Source: Cryptomeria japonica (taxonomy: Eukaryota > Streptophyta > Pinopsida > Cupressales > Cupressaceae). From it: 64,000 nt of DNA. A model generated the notes under the pieces. It searched no databases. It was not told the origin of the DNA and saw nothing but the letters and a program-made list of their open reading frames with translations. The position numbers and the translations under genes are program-made. The stretch is taken from NCBI RefSeq assembly GCF_030272615.1, contig NC_081413.1:334900302-334964301 (forward strand), in the 5' to 3' direction. Of this stretch, positions 1 through 11,597 are shown in pieces (position 1 is the first letter of the stretch; each line of letters begins with the position of its first letter).

Positions 1-2826
1 GAAATGTTATCGTTGATGGATGGATTCTTTGATTATAATCAAATAAAGATCGCGCCTAAGGATCAACAAAAAACATCATTCACTTGTCCTTGGGGAACTT
101 TCTGCTAGAATGTCATGCCCTTCGGGCTAAAAAATGTAGGTGCTACATATCAAAGAGCCATGACTACTATCTTTCATGATCTCATACACGTAACCGTGGA
201 AGATTATGTCGATGACCTCTTGGGAAAATCAATAGATAGAAATACACATTTGGACATACTTTCAGTCATCTTTGATCGGTTGGAAAAATACAAAGTAAGA
301 TTAAACCCCAAGAAATGTGTTTTTGGAGTAACTTCCGGGAAGCTCCTAGGATTCATTGTATCCAAAAGAGGAATCAAAGCTGATCCAGCAAAAGTCAAGG
401 CCATCTTGGAGATGCAACCACCAAGAAATATCAGTCAACTTTGGTCTTTACAAGGCAGACTCCAGTCCATATGAAGATTCAAAGCACAACTTGCAGATAA
501 GTGTAATCCTTTTCAGCACTTGCTACATAAAAACATCAAATTCAAATGGCATGATAACTGTCAACAGGCTTTCCAGACGCTCAAAGATTATCTTCTGAAT
601 CCGCCAGTTTTGATGCCACCAGTTCCAGATCAGCCTCTATTACTATACATATCAGCTACTCCAACAGCACTGGGGGCACTCTTAGCACAACAAATTGCTG
701 AGGGCAAAGAAAAAGTAGTATACTATATCAGTCGCACATTGGTGGGATATGAGCTAAACTACACACCAATTGAGCATGCATGTCTCACCGTGGTCTTTTC
801 TTCGTAGAAATTATGACATTACATGCTCACTCATAAGACAAAGTTGGTTGCAAGAATTGATCCATTGAAATACCTTCTCAATAAAGCGACACTTATTGGG
901 CGACTAGCCAAATGGGTAATGATCCTGAGTGAATTCGACATCGAGTATGTGGATAGAAAAGCAATAAAAGGACAAGACATCGTAGATCAATTAGCAGATG
1001 CTCCCATGATAGATGATGTTCCTCTAAGTTCAGAATTTCCAGATGAATCCATTTTAACAATGTCACATGCAAAGCCATGGCAACTGTACTTCGACGGCTC
1101 ATACACACAGCATGGGGCAGGAGCTGGCATCCTCTTTATAACTCCTCAAGGGGATTCTATACCAAAATCATACCGCTTATCATTTCCTTGCACTAATAAT
1201 ATAGTGAAATATGAGGCATTAACAACTGGATTACAGATTGCAGTTCAGTGGAAGATCCAGGAACTTCGTGTTTTTGGGGAATCTCAACTTGTAATCCGTC
1301 AAGCAACTGATGATTACCAAACAAAAGATGAAAAATTAATGCCTTACAAACAAATGGTGGATGACCTAAAATAAAACTTCACCAAGATAGATTTTGAGCA
1401 GATACCAAGACAGTAGAATTGCGTCGGAGATGCCATGGCTACAATTGCTTCACTGATTGATCTACCTCCAAATGAGACCCATTATGAGTTCTTGGTGGAT
1501 AACCTTTTGGTTCCTTCATATGAAATCATTCCTACTAAGATGATATGCGTTGTCGGTCCCGAGTCCCAGTTATATGGTTCCATTTTCACATACCTTCGTG
1601 ACAATACCCTACATCCTGATCTATCAAATAACCAATGTCGCACTTTCATTCGCCAATCCTCTCGATATGTCATTTTAGCTGATATCCTATACCGGCGAGG
1701 TCTAGATGGCACTCTTCTTAGATGTTTAGAAAATGACGAAGCTCAGATTGCATTACGTGAAGTACATGAAGGGATATGTGGTCCACATGCTAGTGGTCCT
1801 ACCTTGGCCAAGAAACTCATCAGGACTGGATATTACTCACCCAATATGGAAAAGGACTCATATCAGTTTGTCAAGAAATGTAAGCAATGTCAAATTCATG
1901 GAGACCTCATACATGTGCTAGCACAAGAACTTCAACCAATTGCGTCTCCTTGGCCCTTTTGTCAGTGGGGACTCGATCTCATAGGCAAGATTCATCCTCC
2001 TTCTTCCAATGGTCATAAATTCATTATCACTACCACAGAGTATTTCATAAAATGGATTGAAGTTGTGCCTCTCACAAAGGTCACTAGAAAATAGATTGCT
2101 ACGTTCATCCTCAACTATATCATTTGCCGATATGGTATTCCTATTTCCATTATCACTGATAATGGGGGTCCCTTCAAAAACCAGGATGTTCATGAACTCT
2201 GTGACCGCTTCCATATTTCCCATCATTTCTCCACGCCATATTATCCCCAAGGTAATGGTCAAGGTGAGGCGTCTAATAAGACAATCCTTAAAATCCTAAA
2301 AAAGACAGTCGACGATGCTGGTCGTAATTGGCATATCCAACTTAATCCTGCACTTTGGGCCTATTGCACAAGTGTCCGCACACCTACAAGAGCTACACCC
2401 TATTCACTTGTCTATGGCACTGAAGCCATCTTGCCTATTGAGGTCGAGCTACCCTCTTTATGGGTCTCTTTGCAAAACATCATCAGTGATGAAGACTATA
2501 GGGTCTCTCGCTTACAAGAGCTTGAACTACTGGATGAACGAAGACAAACTGCTTTTAATCATCTCAAGGCTTACCAACAATGAATGAGTCATAGCTACAA
2601 TCACAAGTTCAAGCCTCACACATTTGAGGTAGGTGATTTGGTTCTCAGAGAAAACCCTAAAAATCAGCAAGACAAAGAGAAGAAGGGCAAGTTCGAACCA
2701 AACTGGCTTGGTCCTTACATCATCACAGTAGCATATGGATCTGGGGTGTATCAGCTCTCAACTATAGAAGGTGAACCTTTGGAGGATCCTATCAATAGCA
2801 TGCACCTTCGCAGGTTCTACACATAG
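1..2826 (+). pseudogene. Tat-type pol: RT, RNase H, archaeal RNase H, integrase (partial)
   Basis: From base 1 one frame runs to a TAG at 2824. RT spans about 1-520 and includes YVDD in the segment VEDYVDDLLGKS near 205. A first RNase H (LGALLAQQIAEGKEKVVYYIS) lies at about 640-800. A second, archaeal-type RNase H (YFDGSYTQHGAGAGILF) lies at about 1085-1340; its third catalytic Asp is Glu (GESQ). Integrase covers about 1690-2826: the H-H-C-C zinc site is HEGICGPH with CKQCQIH, and the D, D, E residues sit in LDLIGK, ITDNGGPF and QGNGQGEASNK. There is no chromodomain. Eight in-frame stops occur (near 106, 472, 805, 814, 1372, 1414, 2092, 2581) without any frameshift I can detect. At least five fall where element B or the family has Gln, Arg or Trp. 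Confidence 0.9.
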
Positions 2827-4440
2827 CTCTTTGGAATATCTTAATTCAAAAATACAAAAAAATCAAAAATACAAAAAATACAAAAAAAAAAAAAAAAAAA
2901 TTGAAAAATTGAAAAAAGTAAAGAGAAATAATTTCGTCCAACAATGAAAACCACTTCGGTGGCACCCTGTACAAGTACCATGGTGAAAATTGGGTCACCA
3001 GTGTCATTTGTAGAGACATTTCTCCTCCCTCCTTCAGGATTCACTTTCATCCTTTCACTTTGCACACACTCACAACCTATCCATCCATAATAAACTTACA
3101 CATTCTCATCATAGCTTGTTATTGATCTACCCAAGATTGGTTAGCCATTCATAATAAACCTCCCTTTTCACCTCCTTTTCCATCCATAATAAATCAGCTC
3201 CTATCCATGGCTAAGGCAAATCCTACGTCTAGTGATGGGTGTGGAACTAAGAACATCACATGTTTCAAGGAGTACAGTTTCTTCCAGCTTCCTTCAATCT
3301 ATCCACGCACAATCCGCAATAAAGCAACATTTGCATCATAGATCTGCAATAAAGTTTCATCTTATCCAAAATAAAGTATCAGTTTCATAGATTTAGTCAG
3401 TTTCAGATGAGACACAGCAGAAACAATGGGCTTCAACAAATCAAATCTTTCAACAGACTCAGACAACATATGGTTCAGTGCTATCTATCCTTTCTGTGAA
3501 AGTAAACATTGTGACCACAATCAAATAAGACTTATACAAGTGACAAGAGACACTAAACTTGAGGGCTACAGTGGATGTTGGTGTCGAGTCTTGGTTTTCT
3601 TTTGAGTTCATCTTTTTTGGTGACATGTCTTTTAGCTTTTTCGAGATGTCTCTGACTAGAGATTCTATCTCCAGGATGTCTTTGACTAGAAAGGTGAGGA
3701 TGGGGTATCATCACCTATTTTTATTTGTTGTTTGTGGATTGTCTCTTAGTAATGCTATGACTTATCCAAGGATATGAGGACACTGTGAGTCTAGTATGAA
3801 CTGGGGCATTCCTTGTTTGTGACTGTCTTATCTCCATGCAAATGGGTACAATGACTTTCTGGGTCGAACATATGCCTCGATTGTCATAACCTACTTGCCA
3901 TAATAAAGCTCAATGATGATAACACACAAGACACTCTTTCACTTTCATATCTTTTGTCTTCCATCCCCCTTTCTTGATTGACTTCCATCGTCCTTCTCAA
4001 GTCCGCGTAGCCTGCTATCACTTGACTGAGTATAATGACACACCAAAAACATTTGCATTTCATGTAGTTGCACCTGCATTACCACATATAAGCATTTCAT
4101 ACATACATATAGATATCACAACTGCATCACATCCTGCACACAACACATATTAGCACATTTTACATTTGCATTATCATATTCATCTACATTTCATACATTC
4201 ACATTTGCATTGGCATAACATATAAAACATAAAAGAACAAAAATATTGCATTTCCTCATGTACATATTTGCCTCCATATCATAACCATCACATAGAAACA
4301 TGCATCATGAAACATACATCACATAGGTACACATGCATATAGCTACCGCAAAGATGAATCATCTCATATATATATATAAAGTGTCATGATACAATGATGT
4401 CAAAAAACATATGGCTACAATCACCCGAAGGTGTCTACAT
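2827..4440. other. Element A non-coding segment between integrase and antisense gene
   Basis: No conserved ORF is seen. The segment starts with an A-rich tract (about 2848-2920, with about 20 uninterrupted A). It continues with sequence rich in CATAATAAA/AATAAAG motifs (for example 3090-3390) and CA/TA-rich sequence with many short 'cacat/catac' words (4060-4380). The position corresponds to the variable 3' untranslated part of Tat elements. The short ORFs here have no recognisable domain. Confidence 0.6.
2848..2920 (+). repeat. A-rich tract just after the integrase stop
   Basis: Starting about 25 bp past the pol stop, the + strand reads as repeated 'aaaatac' words followed by a run of about 20 A and 'ttgaaaaa' repeats. 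Element B has an A-rich tract at the equivalent place on its sense strand (40340-40430 read on -), so this looks like a conserved part of the element plan and not chance. Confidence 0.6.
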
Positions 4441-4488
4441 CATCATACAAAAATGGTACAATACTGATACATAGGGAGCCCTCTACAG

Positions 4489-6424
4489 CTATGATGAACT
4501 CCCTCCCTCGAAGCCGCCTGGCCTCGACAGAATCTGAGCCCCTGAAGGACCCGCCCCAGGATCATCCCTCCTGTCCCCTCTATCTGGTGGTGGTGGAGGA
4601 CCCATAACCCCACCACTAGACGCTTGTCTCCTCCGGCTCCCTCCCATAGTTGTCGTTGTCCGTGATAGTCTATGGAATCTCCTCGCCCACTGATTAGCTG
4701 ACACTGCACCATAATAGAGATCTTGCCAGTAACCGATCTCCTCCCCTGCCCGTAGGATGTAGGCATATCCAGCCCCTATGTCCTCTGTCGCCTACCTCCC
4801 AGCCCTCAGTGTTGTCTCAGCCTCTGTGTAGCACTGAATGGCCTGATCCCGCTCCCACTTAGTATCTCTAAGCCACCTCCTGAGCCTATCCCTCTCCCTC
4901 TCTAGCTCCTGGATCTCATCTGCCTATCCCTGGCAGATCTCCCTCAACTCTGTCAGCTCATCCTCCTCTGCCTCAACCCCCTATGGCTCCCCCTGTACAG
5001 GTGCCTGCCCTTGTGCCTGTGCCTATACTGGTACCTGTACTAGTGCCTGTCCCTGTATTTGTCCCTGTACCTATCCATGTACCTACACCTATCTGGGACC
5101 TTGTGCTACTGGCACCTGTAGCGGTAATCCACCGCGACCCCTCACCACCCGAGCCTACCTATCCTCTCCACCCTCCCTCTGTAGCACCACCCTCCTCTCT
5201 CCAACTGCCCCCCTCCTCCTCTATCGGCCTCTACCCCCATCATCTCCATCATCATCCCCATCCCCACCACCATCTCCATCTAATAGCTCTCCTGGATCCG
5301 TCAAGCGTGGGAATGGATGCTCAGCCCAGTATGCTATGTACTCGGCATCCATGTTGACATCCTCGATCTCTGGCCACATGTCCCAGGGTAGGGGCATCAT
5401 CTCTACAAGATGTGTAATAGCCTAATCATATGATAATAAAGGCCCAAACTGTGCCTGATCTCTGACAGTCCGTGCATACATGCCTGAACCCCGTGGCATC
5501 CGCTGAATCCTACCGAACTGCCTGCCCACCCTGTCCACTAACTGCCTCTCCAGCACATAGGGCATCCACACAATCAGATACCTACTCCGAAAGGTGTAGG
5601 GCAGCTCTACAGCATCATCCTCCCACTGCTCGCATCCCAGGTATGGCCTCCATATGACCATATCAATGTCATCAATCACTTGCCGCCAGTGCTCTAACCT
5701 GCCAATCCGTGGCTGCAAAGTGACCATGTCGTACAAGTGTACAAAACTACTTCCATGACCTCTACCCCTGAAATGTATCGGTCTCATCACTGGTAGATGC
5801 TCATAGGCCCACACCTATAATAATGTGACCCCACAGCCCAATCCCACTGACCTGTGGTACACAAATTGATGCAGCTCATAATACAGGTGTGCTAGCACAC
5901 ACGGTCCCCAGGCATATCTGGTGTGCTGTGTCACCAGTATCTCCAATGCACCTCCCCAGCCCATAGCCAACCCTCATGTCGCTCTATCAGGACACAAGAA
6001 CCCACTGATCGCTCCTCCTATCACTGCTAGCAGTGCTAATCCTATAGTTGTCATGGTGTCCCAAGCCACATGTCCAGCCCTCATCTCCAATCCTAGGTCC
6101 TGGAACACTCATCTCAGGGCCTCCCTGTCTCCATCCTGATTGTAAGGAATTAGCTCCCCATCGATCGGTATCCTTAGGATCCTGTATACATCCTCTAGGG
6201 TGATTGTCATCTCCCCCATCGGTAAATGAAAGGTGCAAGTCTCAGAGTGCCATCTCTCCGCCAGTGCAGTCAGCAGTCCCATGTTCGCTCGAAACTCAGG
6301 CACATACAGAATATGTCTCAAACCCATAGCCTCAATCACCACTTGGTCCTCAAAGATCAGCTCAGGTCACAATCTCTGCGTCAATGGGAATCTCTCCCAT
6401 GACTCCAACATAGGCAAATACTTT
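4489..6424 (-). pseudogene. Antisense plant mobile domain (PMD) protein of element A, main exon
   Basis: Read on the - strand, opposite to pol. The N-terminal part (about 6424-6110) includes MGLLTALAERWHSET and the PMD signature MTITLEDVYRILRIPIDGE. The middle (5814-5422) includes IDMVIWRPYLGCEQWED and RSRYLIVWMPYVLERQLVD. The segment ends with PFPRLTDPGE near 5300. The C-terminal part has a Glu/Arg-rich coiled coil (IQELERERDRLRRWLRDTKW, about 4850-4930) and a Gly/Pro-rich tail with PPPPP (4489-4704). The plant mobile domain is a transposon-derived fold also found in MAIN/MAIL-type host proteins. Several stops and shifts break the frame. A close counterpart lies at 37055-38885 in element B, also antisense to pol. 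Confidence 0.8.
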
Positions 6425-6464
6425 TGCAGTCAAGCAAATCAATCATGTCAGTCATCGTGGCATT

Positions 6465-6785
6465 CAATGTTCATCACAAAATGCTACTTTTTATCTAAGT
6501 GCTTATGGCATTCTACCCTAGTGACACTCACGGTTCATCACAAAGTGTTGCTATCTATCCTAGTGACACTCACTGTTCATCACAAAGTGTTGCTATTTAT
6601 CCTAGTAGTACTCCTTGTTCATCACAAAGTACTACGTGTGTGGCACTCCCTGTTCATCACAAAGTGCTGCTCACATTTGCACTCATTGTTCATCACAAAG
6701 TGTTGCTCATATTTTAGTACTCCCTGTTCATCACAAAGTACTATATCTTGGTACTCATTGTTCATCACAAAGTGCCTAGATCTAT
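6465..6785. repeat. Tandem repeat built on 'gttcatcacaaagtg'
   Basis: About eight copies of a unit containing GTTCATCACAAAGTGCTGC and variants (near 6470, 6531, 6574, 6616, 6651, 6688, 6725, 6758), spaced about 34-60 bp. Diverged copies continue near 6846 and 6951. It lies inside the inferred intron of the antisense PMD gene. Tandem arrays in the region between integrase and 3' LTR are known for Tat/Ogre elements and can seed satellites. Confidence 0.85.
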
Positions 6786-6989
6786 CCTATCCTAGGGCCT
6801 CTACTTGAGTGAATCCTCTTGAGTAGTTTTCTAATTGGCAACATATGTTCTATCACAGAATTGTCAATCCTAGCCCTATTTGCAATCCTAGTCTTCCCTA
6901 GAGGACTGCTTGAGTGTATCCTCTCAGCAGCTTATCCAATCGACAACGTATGTTCATCACAAAACTGCCGATTTGACCTAGAAGACACA

Positions 6990-7262
6990 AATTCATATTT
7001 TTGGACACAAATGCGCTTTCCTGACATAAACGCGCTTGAAGACTGCATAAATGCGCCTGTTTCACACAGACGTGCCTATGCTCTGCACAAACGCGCCTGG
7101 GTGACACAAACGTGCCTTCTTGGCATAGACGCGCCTACACATCATAGACGTGGCCGCATTTTACATAGACGCGTTTTCAGATACATACGCACCTGGCACA
7201 AACACAGACATGCCTCATGAGCATAGACGTGCCTGGCACCAACGCAGACGCACCTGGGCATT
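6990..7262. repeat. Short tandem array of 'acaaacgcgcctg'-type words
   Basis: The words CATAGACGCGCC, CACAAACGCGCCTG and CATAGACGTGCC recur about every 17-25 bp. The core acg(c/t)gcct is unusually CpG-rich for this AT-rich window. It sits between the first array and the putative first exon of the antisense gene, hence within its inferred intron. The unit differs completely from the array at the matching place in element B. Confidence 0.75.
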
Positions 7263-7365
7263 TTTTACATTGTTTTTGGACCCTATTCTAAGCGCATTTA
7301 TTACCCTATCTAGCATGCATTAATGACAACAATAAATGCATCAAAGTACAAGGAGGTTTTGTGGT

Positions 7366-7540
7366 ACTTACCGGCTCTCCTGCCTCTGCTGGCCTCTGGA
7401 ATCGGCGAACGCAGTCGAATCTGTGAACAAAGGCCATCGCTGCTGATTGCTTATGCTCTATTCTCGCTCTGCACTCTGATCTCTTGGATGTGTGGATGAC
7501 AATGAGGATGTATTTTCCCTTGTGGTCTATCTTATAGACT
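7366..7540 (-). promoter_or_regulatory. Putative promoter, first exon and splice donor of the antisense PMD gene (A)
   Basis: On the - strand a TATA-like box TCTATAAGAT (7537-7526) precedes an ATG at 7437-7435. That ATG opens 22 codons (MAFVHRFDCVRRFQRPAEAG then EP) ending at 7372 exactly before GTAAGT (7371-7366), a strong 5' splice site. The exon is phase 0. The next coding segment in the same direction is the PMD exon from about 6424. Element B shows the same arrangement (TATA, about 75-90 bp, ATG, short phase-0 exon, GTAAGT). Transcription and splicing are inferred, not shown. Confidence 0.5.
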
Positions 7541-7762
7541 GCCCTAGCCCTCGTCTCTCGAGTCAATCTTAATTATCTCGTGACTTTGTCACATTATCTG
7601 GTCAGTCCATTCTAGCCTCTCTTTCTTATCGAGAGATTGTCTACAATCTTTCTAGACATTTTAATCCAATCTCTTGAGGGGGCATATCATTCCCATCTTG
7701 GGGCAACTCTGTATCAGTTCATCTTATCTTCTTTGAAACAACACGACAAGCCGCATTATCTC

Positions 7763-7776
7763 AAAGAGGGGCAAAA
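7763..7776 (+). promoter_or_regulatory. Polypurine tract of element A
   Basis: AAAGAGGGGCAAAA directly precedes the TGTAGACACC start of the 3' LTR. This is the expected plus-strand primer position for a retrotransposon read left to right. Confidence 0.8.
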
Positions 7777-8503
7777 TGTAGACACCCAAAATTGTCCAGT
7801 CTAATTATCTAAGCTTAATTCTTCTATTAATTAAATAAATTTTTATTTATTTAATTAATTCTAGCCTTATTTCTCATTTAAATAAATTTATTTATTTATT
7901 TAAATTATCCTTTTCCTAAATTAAATAAATATCTTATTTATTTAATTGATCTCACTCCTTCTATTAATTAAATAAATCTTTATTTATTTAATTCATTCAT
8001 TAACCTTTTCTACCCATGACACATGTCATTCATCTCTTAATTCATACACTACCTACCCCTTTCATTATTTTATTATTTCTTTTACCTACCCTCTAATCAT
8101 AGCCGACCTCCTTTTACACCTCTCAATCTTATCCCTCCATTTCATATTGTGTCTTATATATAAGGAGATGCTTCCTTCATTATCAAACCCTAATGAATCA
8201 TCTTAATGACTTGACTACACTACGATCCTACTTGCAACCACATTCCGTTCTTTGTTGAGCTCTTGTGCACATAAAATCTGAGAGCAAATATATCAAACAA
8301 GATCAATGGAGATAGGAAGAATGGAGATCCAAACCCTATTGGACATGTGATGGTATAATCTTTGTGATTTCATTTGATTTGCATTGTCTTAGGTAATCTT
8401 CATATGTTATGGTGGATCTTTGTTGTTGTTGGGCTAGGGTTTTGTGGTTGAATTCATTTAGCCTTTCAATATCGTTATTATTGTTATCCATTTTCACCAT
8501 ATA
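7777..8503 (+). repeat. 3' LTR of element A, right end truncated
   Basis: Begins TGTAGACACCCAAAATTG immediately after the polypurine tract. It contains AAATAAAT-rich sequence (7820-7995), a TATA box TTATATATAAGG near 8153 and a short R/U5-like stretch. The sequence then passes directly into copia coding sequence at about 8504, so the LTR end is lost. A related, more complete LTR lies at 23120-24081. Confidence 0.75.
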
Positions 8504-8695
8504 CAGATATATCTAAGAATTTGGTATTTCACTCTAAAACTAAACATGTTTCTATCAAATACAATTTTCTGAAAGAGAATGTTGAAGCAAAAAAAGTGAG
8601 ATTGGTTTATGTGAATACTAAAGAGCATATTGCAGACATCTTTACTAAGCCTTTGCCTAAGGAAACTTTTGAATATCTCAAAGAATAGCTTGGGG
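8504..8695 (+). pseudogene. Ty1/copia RNase H C-terminus (fragment)
   Basis: One frame from about 8504 encodes the last part of a copia polyprotein: KNLVFHSKTKHVSIKYNFLK, then LVYVNTKEHIADIFTKPLPK and ETFEYLKE, ending at a TAG near 8686. The motifs TKH[IV]xI(R/K)Y and ADIFTKPLPKE are hallmarks of the copia RNase H end. All upstream pol is missing, so it is a 5'-truncated remnant of the element whose LTR follows. Confidence 0.85.
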
Positions 8696-9113
8696 TTATA
8701 CCCTCACTAGTAGAGACTTAGATAGTTGATGCTTGGCATCAAACCGACAAAATCTACAGAGATCTTTCTTTGGCTTTGATGGAGGAGAGCTACTTCTTAG
8801 GGGGAGTAGTTGGATGAGTTGGTTAAAACAATTGGTATTTGGTATTGGTTCTATTAACTGGTTGTATTTGGTATTTGTATTGCTTTGGCATTTGATGTCA
8901 AAGGAGGAGAGATATCTATGGAAAAACATGAAAACATTATCCTTTTGGGAGAGATCATTCATTGGGGGAGAGATTCATATACTCTGCATTTGTATTTTAA
9001 TTTATGGTATTGATCTATTCTGGAGATTGTTGGTTTTTGGTTTTTGGCATTTTTGCTTTGGCACTTAGATGGTTTTTCCATCTTCTATTGCCATCAATGC
9101 CAAAGGGGGAGAT
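8696..9113 (+). other. Copia 3' untranslated segment with polypurine tract
   Basis: Non-coding run between the copia pol end and its 3' LTR. It contains several 'ggggga' words (for example near 8798) and ends with CCAAAGGGGGAGA (9100-9112), the typical copia polypurine tract. Element C uses a nearly identical tract. The ORFs here have no domain. Confidence 0.6.
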
Positions 9114-10169
9114 TTTTGGTATTATGGATATGTTGTATTGGTTTTGTCATTGATGTCAACACTTATCAACACTTATCCTTCTAGAGATCTTTGGTTATGT
9201 TCACCGGCAAGTTTAGTGACTTATGTAGAGTCACCAGTATTTGGTTCACCGACAGGTTATATCGTTCATTGGCACTGAGGATGACTTGTTATCATCTAGA
9301 GATCACTTGGTTATGTCAAAGACATGGTTCGGACCCCTGGTTTTGATGATTTGGTTATTGGTCTAATCGAGTTGACATATTTGTTGTTACCGAAAAATTG
9401 GTCTAGATTATGGACTGGCATGTGCTATCTATTCCAGATCAGCATGGCACGTTATGGAGATGGTTTAATTAATTAATATTGTTGTTGAGCCAACATGATG
9501 CATCACATCTTGACTTGTTGTAATTGATTTTATTATAATATTCTTAGTGAGCCAACCTACACATTTGGTCTTAGGTTTTCGTATATATGTAAGATCTCAT
9601 TTGTGAGATAATGTAAGAGATAGAAAGAAGATAATGGTATATGGTTATGTTATTATAACATGGTATGTGCAAACATTTAAGATCATATGAGCAGGCCATA
9701 GTGAAGAAGACAATCAGAGCTTAACTGGTACTGAATCCAGCATTGGAGATGCTACTTTGAGCAGTACATTATTATTGGATTTAATCATCCAATTGTAGTC
9801 AATGAGACTCCCATTTTTGTGATTGAGCAGTGAGCTCTAAGTAGTTGGCCTTTCTACATGTGTAGACCCCATTTGTACACATGTACTATATACATTAGTA
9901 TTATCTGATTGTGGGTAAGGTTTCCCACCGTGGTTTTTCCCCTTACAGGGTTTCCACGTACAAATCTTTGTGTTATGTGTTGTGGATGTTGTTTCTCTTT
10001 CTATTTCATGCATTAAGTTTCACCGGTATTAATATTAATTGTTAATCTGTTAACTGGCATTAAGTTTGGTTTACCAGTATTAAGTATCAAGTTTTATTAA
10101 GTTATATTTGGGTTGAAATTAATGAACAACTGATTCACCCCCCCTCTCAGTTGCCTTCGGGTCCTAACA
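9114..10169 (+). repeat. Copia 3' LTR
   Basis: Starts just after the polypurine tract with a mutated TGTTGG end (TTTTTGG) and ends near CCTAACA at 10169. It carries a conserved block around 9928-9960 (CCCACCGTGGTTTTTCCCCT) and near its end GATTCACCCCCCCTCTCAG. The same blocks occur inverted in the LTRs at 10437, 16538, 24082 and 54383, which ties those LTRs to the Ty1/copia superfamily. Confidence 0.75.
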
Positions 10170-10436
10170 GTGGCAGCGTAAATGTGGAGAGCTAAGGAGA
10201 GTAAAAGGAGTGATAAAGAGGTTCTTAAGCTCTCAGCAATAGAGAGAGAAGGAGATGTAAACTGATAAGGAGATCACAAGGAGTGATAAGGTGAAGCTTG
10301 AGAATGGGGAGATAATGTTAGAGAAGTATGGAGAGGCCAACAAGGAGAGATAAGGGTATCAAAGTGATAAAAAGGATAACAGGAGATAGAGTAGCATTAG
10401 GATGGTAGAGGAGAAATAAGGGTGTTAATGTTGAAC
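10170..10436 (+). repeat. 5' portion of a SINE-like repeat interrupted by element C
   Basis: Rich in GATAAGG/GAGATAAG words. Its last bases (GAAATAAGGGTGTTAATGT then TGAAC) continue across element C at 17697, as judged against the uninterrupted relative at about 25955-26079. The upstream part aligns poorly with that relative, so only the junction is firm. TGAAC at 10432-10436 is the left target duplication. Confidence 0.55.
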
Positions 10437-11597
10437 TTTTGGAATCAATGAACACTAAGAGGGGGGGTGAATCAATGTTTTGCAATACACAAATCTATTA
10501 ATCTGATTCTTCAACCACCAAATGCAAATAACAAAAAGCAAAGTACTTAAACAAAAACCAAATAAATATACAGCCATAACACCAAGATTTTTATGCGGAA
10601 ACCCGGAAAGGGAAAAACCATAGTGGGATTGAGTATCTAGAATATTATTGTACTATGGCCACTAGTAGAACAATATTACATAAGAGAAATGCACATGCAT
10701 TCAGGAACACTACCTATAGCTCACTACTCAATTACAAAAGGGTTGCTAACCCTGAGGACTGATTGTCCTACAAATGAGATATAAAAGCTAATACAATGTG
10801 TGAACTGGAGTATAGAATCTACAAATTCCATAAATCAGTTCCAACTAGGCTCATGAATGATCTGCTACTGTTGATCTGATAAAATGCTCTATTCTTCCCT
10901 TCTACTGATTACTGGATCATAAAATTCTCAAGATGTGCATGTGAAACTACACTCAATCGCACCAAAAAAAAATTTGCACACATACATACATCCAAAAAGA
11001 TCACCCAACACCATCTTATATATCTGCACCACCAAAATAAATATCCAAGTAGTCAGCTTCTCAAAATATCAAAATATGAAACGTGTAGCTTCAAGTCGGC
11101 TCAAATCTTCACACAACCATATTTTGGATCCAAAACATATGATCACATGCTTCCCATAAGTCAATCCAATCACCTTGAACTTACCAACAACCATCAAAAT
11201 CACCTCAAAGAATCTGGTCCACACGTTACACCAACAACAATGAGGATAACCATGTTTTACTACTCTACCGAATACCAGACCTTCTAACATGCTTAGGAAT
11301 CGACATTGGAGGATGGGATTGCATGATAATCTTCTTCTCATGCTCAATCAACTTAACTTTGATCATTGAAACCAAAAACACATCTTCGAAAGTGAGAACT
11401 ATTCACCAAAACTATACACTGAGCATCATCGATAGACTTATACCAAAACTTACTCTGGATATTCGGATAACCCAAACTTTGTATCAGATAAGATCAATAG
11501 GATAAGTTGCCATCAATGCTAACTCCTATGAAATATCATGCACCAGACATCATCAATCTTCACCGAAGCATCACCAGAATAGTGTATTTTTCCAACA
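10437..11597 (-). repeat. Element C 3' LTR (left)
   Basis: In the - direction it runs from TGTTGGA (11597) to the inverted end at 10437, where one base of the terminus is mutated (TTTTGGAATC for TGTTGGAATC). It is paired with the right LTR by shared blocks such as 'atatctgcaccaccaaaat' near 11020 and 17115. Short ORFs inside it are LTR sequence, not genes. Confidence 0.85.

Larger units (their letters stand above)
1..8503 (+). mobile_element. Element A: 3' part of a Tat-lineage Ty3/gypsy retrotransposon
   Basis: The window opens inside reverse transcriptase. The order then is RNase H, archaeal-type RNase H, integrase, an A-rich tract, an antisense plant-mobile-domain gene, two tandem arrays, a polypurine tract and a 3' LTR cut at about 8503 by a copia fragment. 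Two successive RNase H domains and an extra ORF between integrase and 3' LTR are characters of the Tat (Ogre/Retand-like) clade. Gag, protease and 5' LTR lie outside the window. The pol frame is inactivated, so this copy is not autonomous. Confidence 0.85.

Noticed and set aside
4983-5357. Pro/Val-rich 124-codon ORF on the + strand
   Set aside because: Shadow of the low-complexity C-terminal part of the antisense plant-mobile-domain gene.
6465-6785. CRISPR-like spaced repeats
   Set aside because: Units are degenerate tandem copies with similar spacers, in plant retrotransposon sequence; no array structure or cas genes.
8733-9068. 111-codon ORF on the + strand
   Set aside because: Lies in the copia 3' untranslated segment; hydrophobic composition arises from T-rich sequence and no domain is seen.
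10935-11505. Small ORFs such as the 74- and 92-codon frames, repeated at 17036-17446
   Set aside because: They lie inside the paired LTRs of element C and have no motif; their recurrence reflects LTR duplication.
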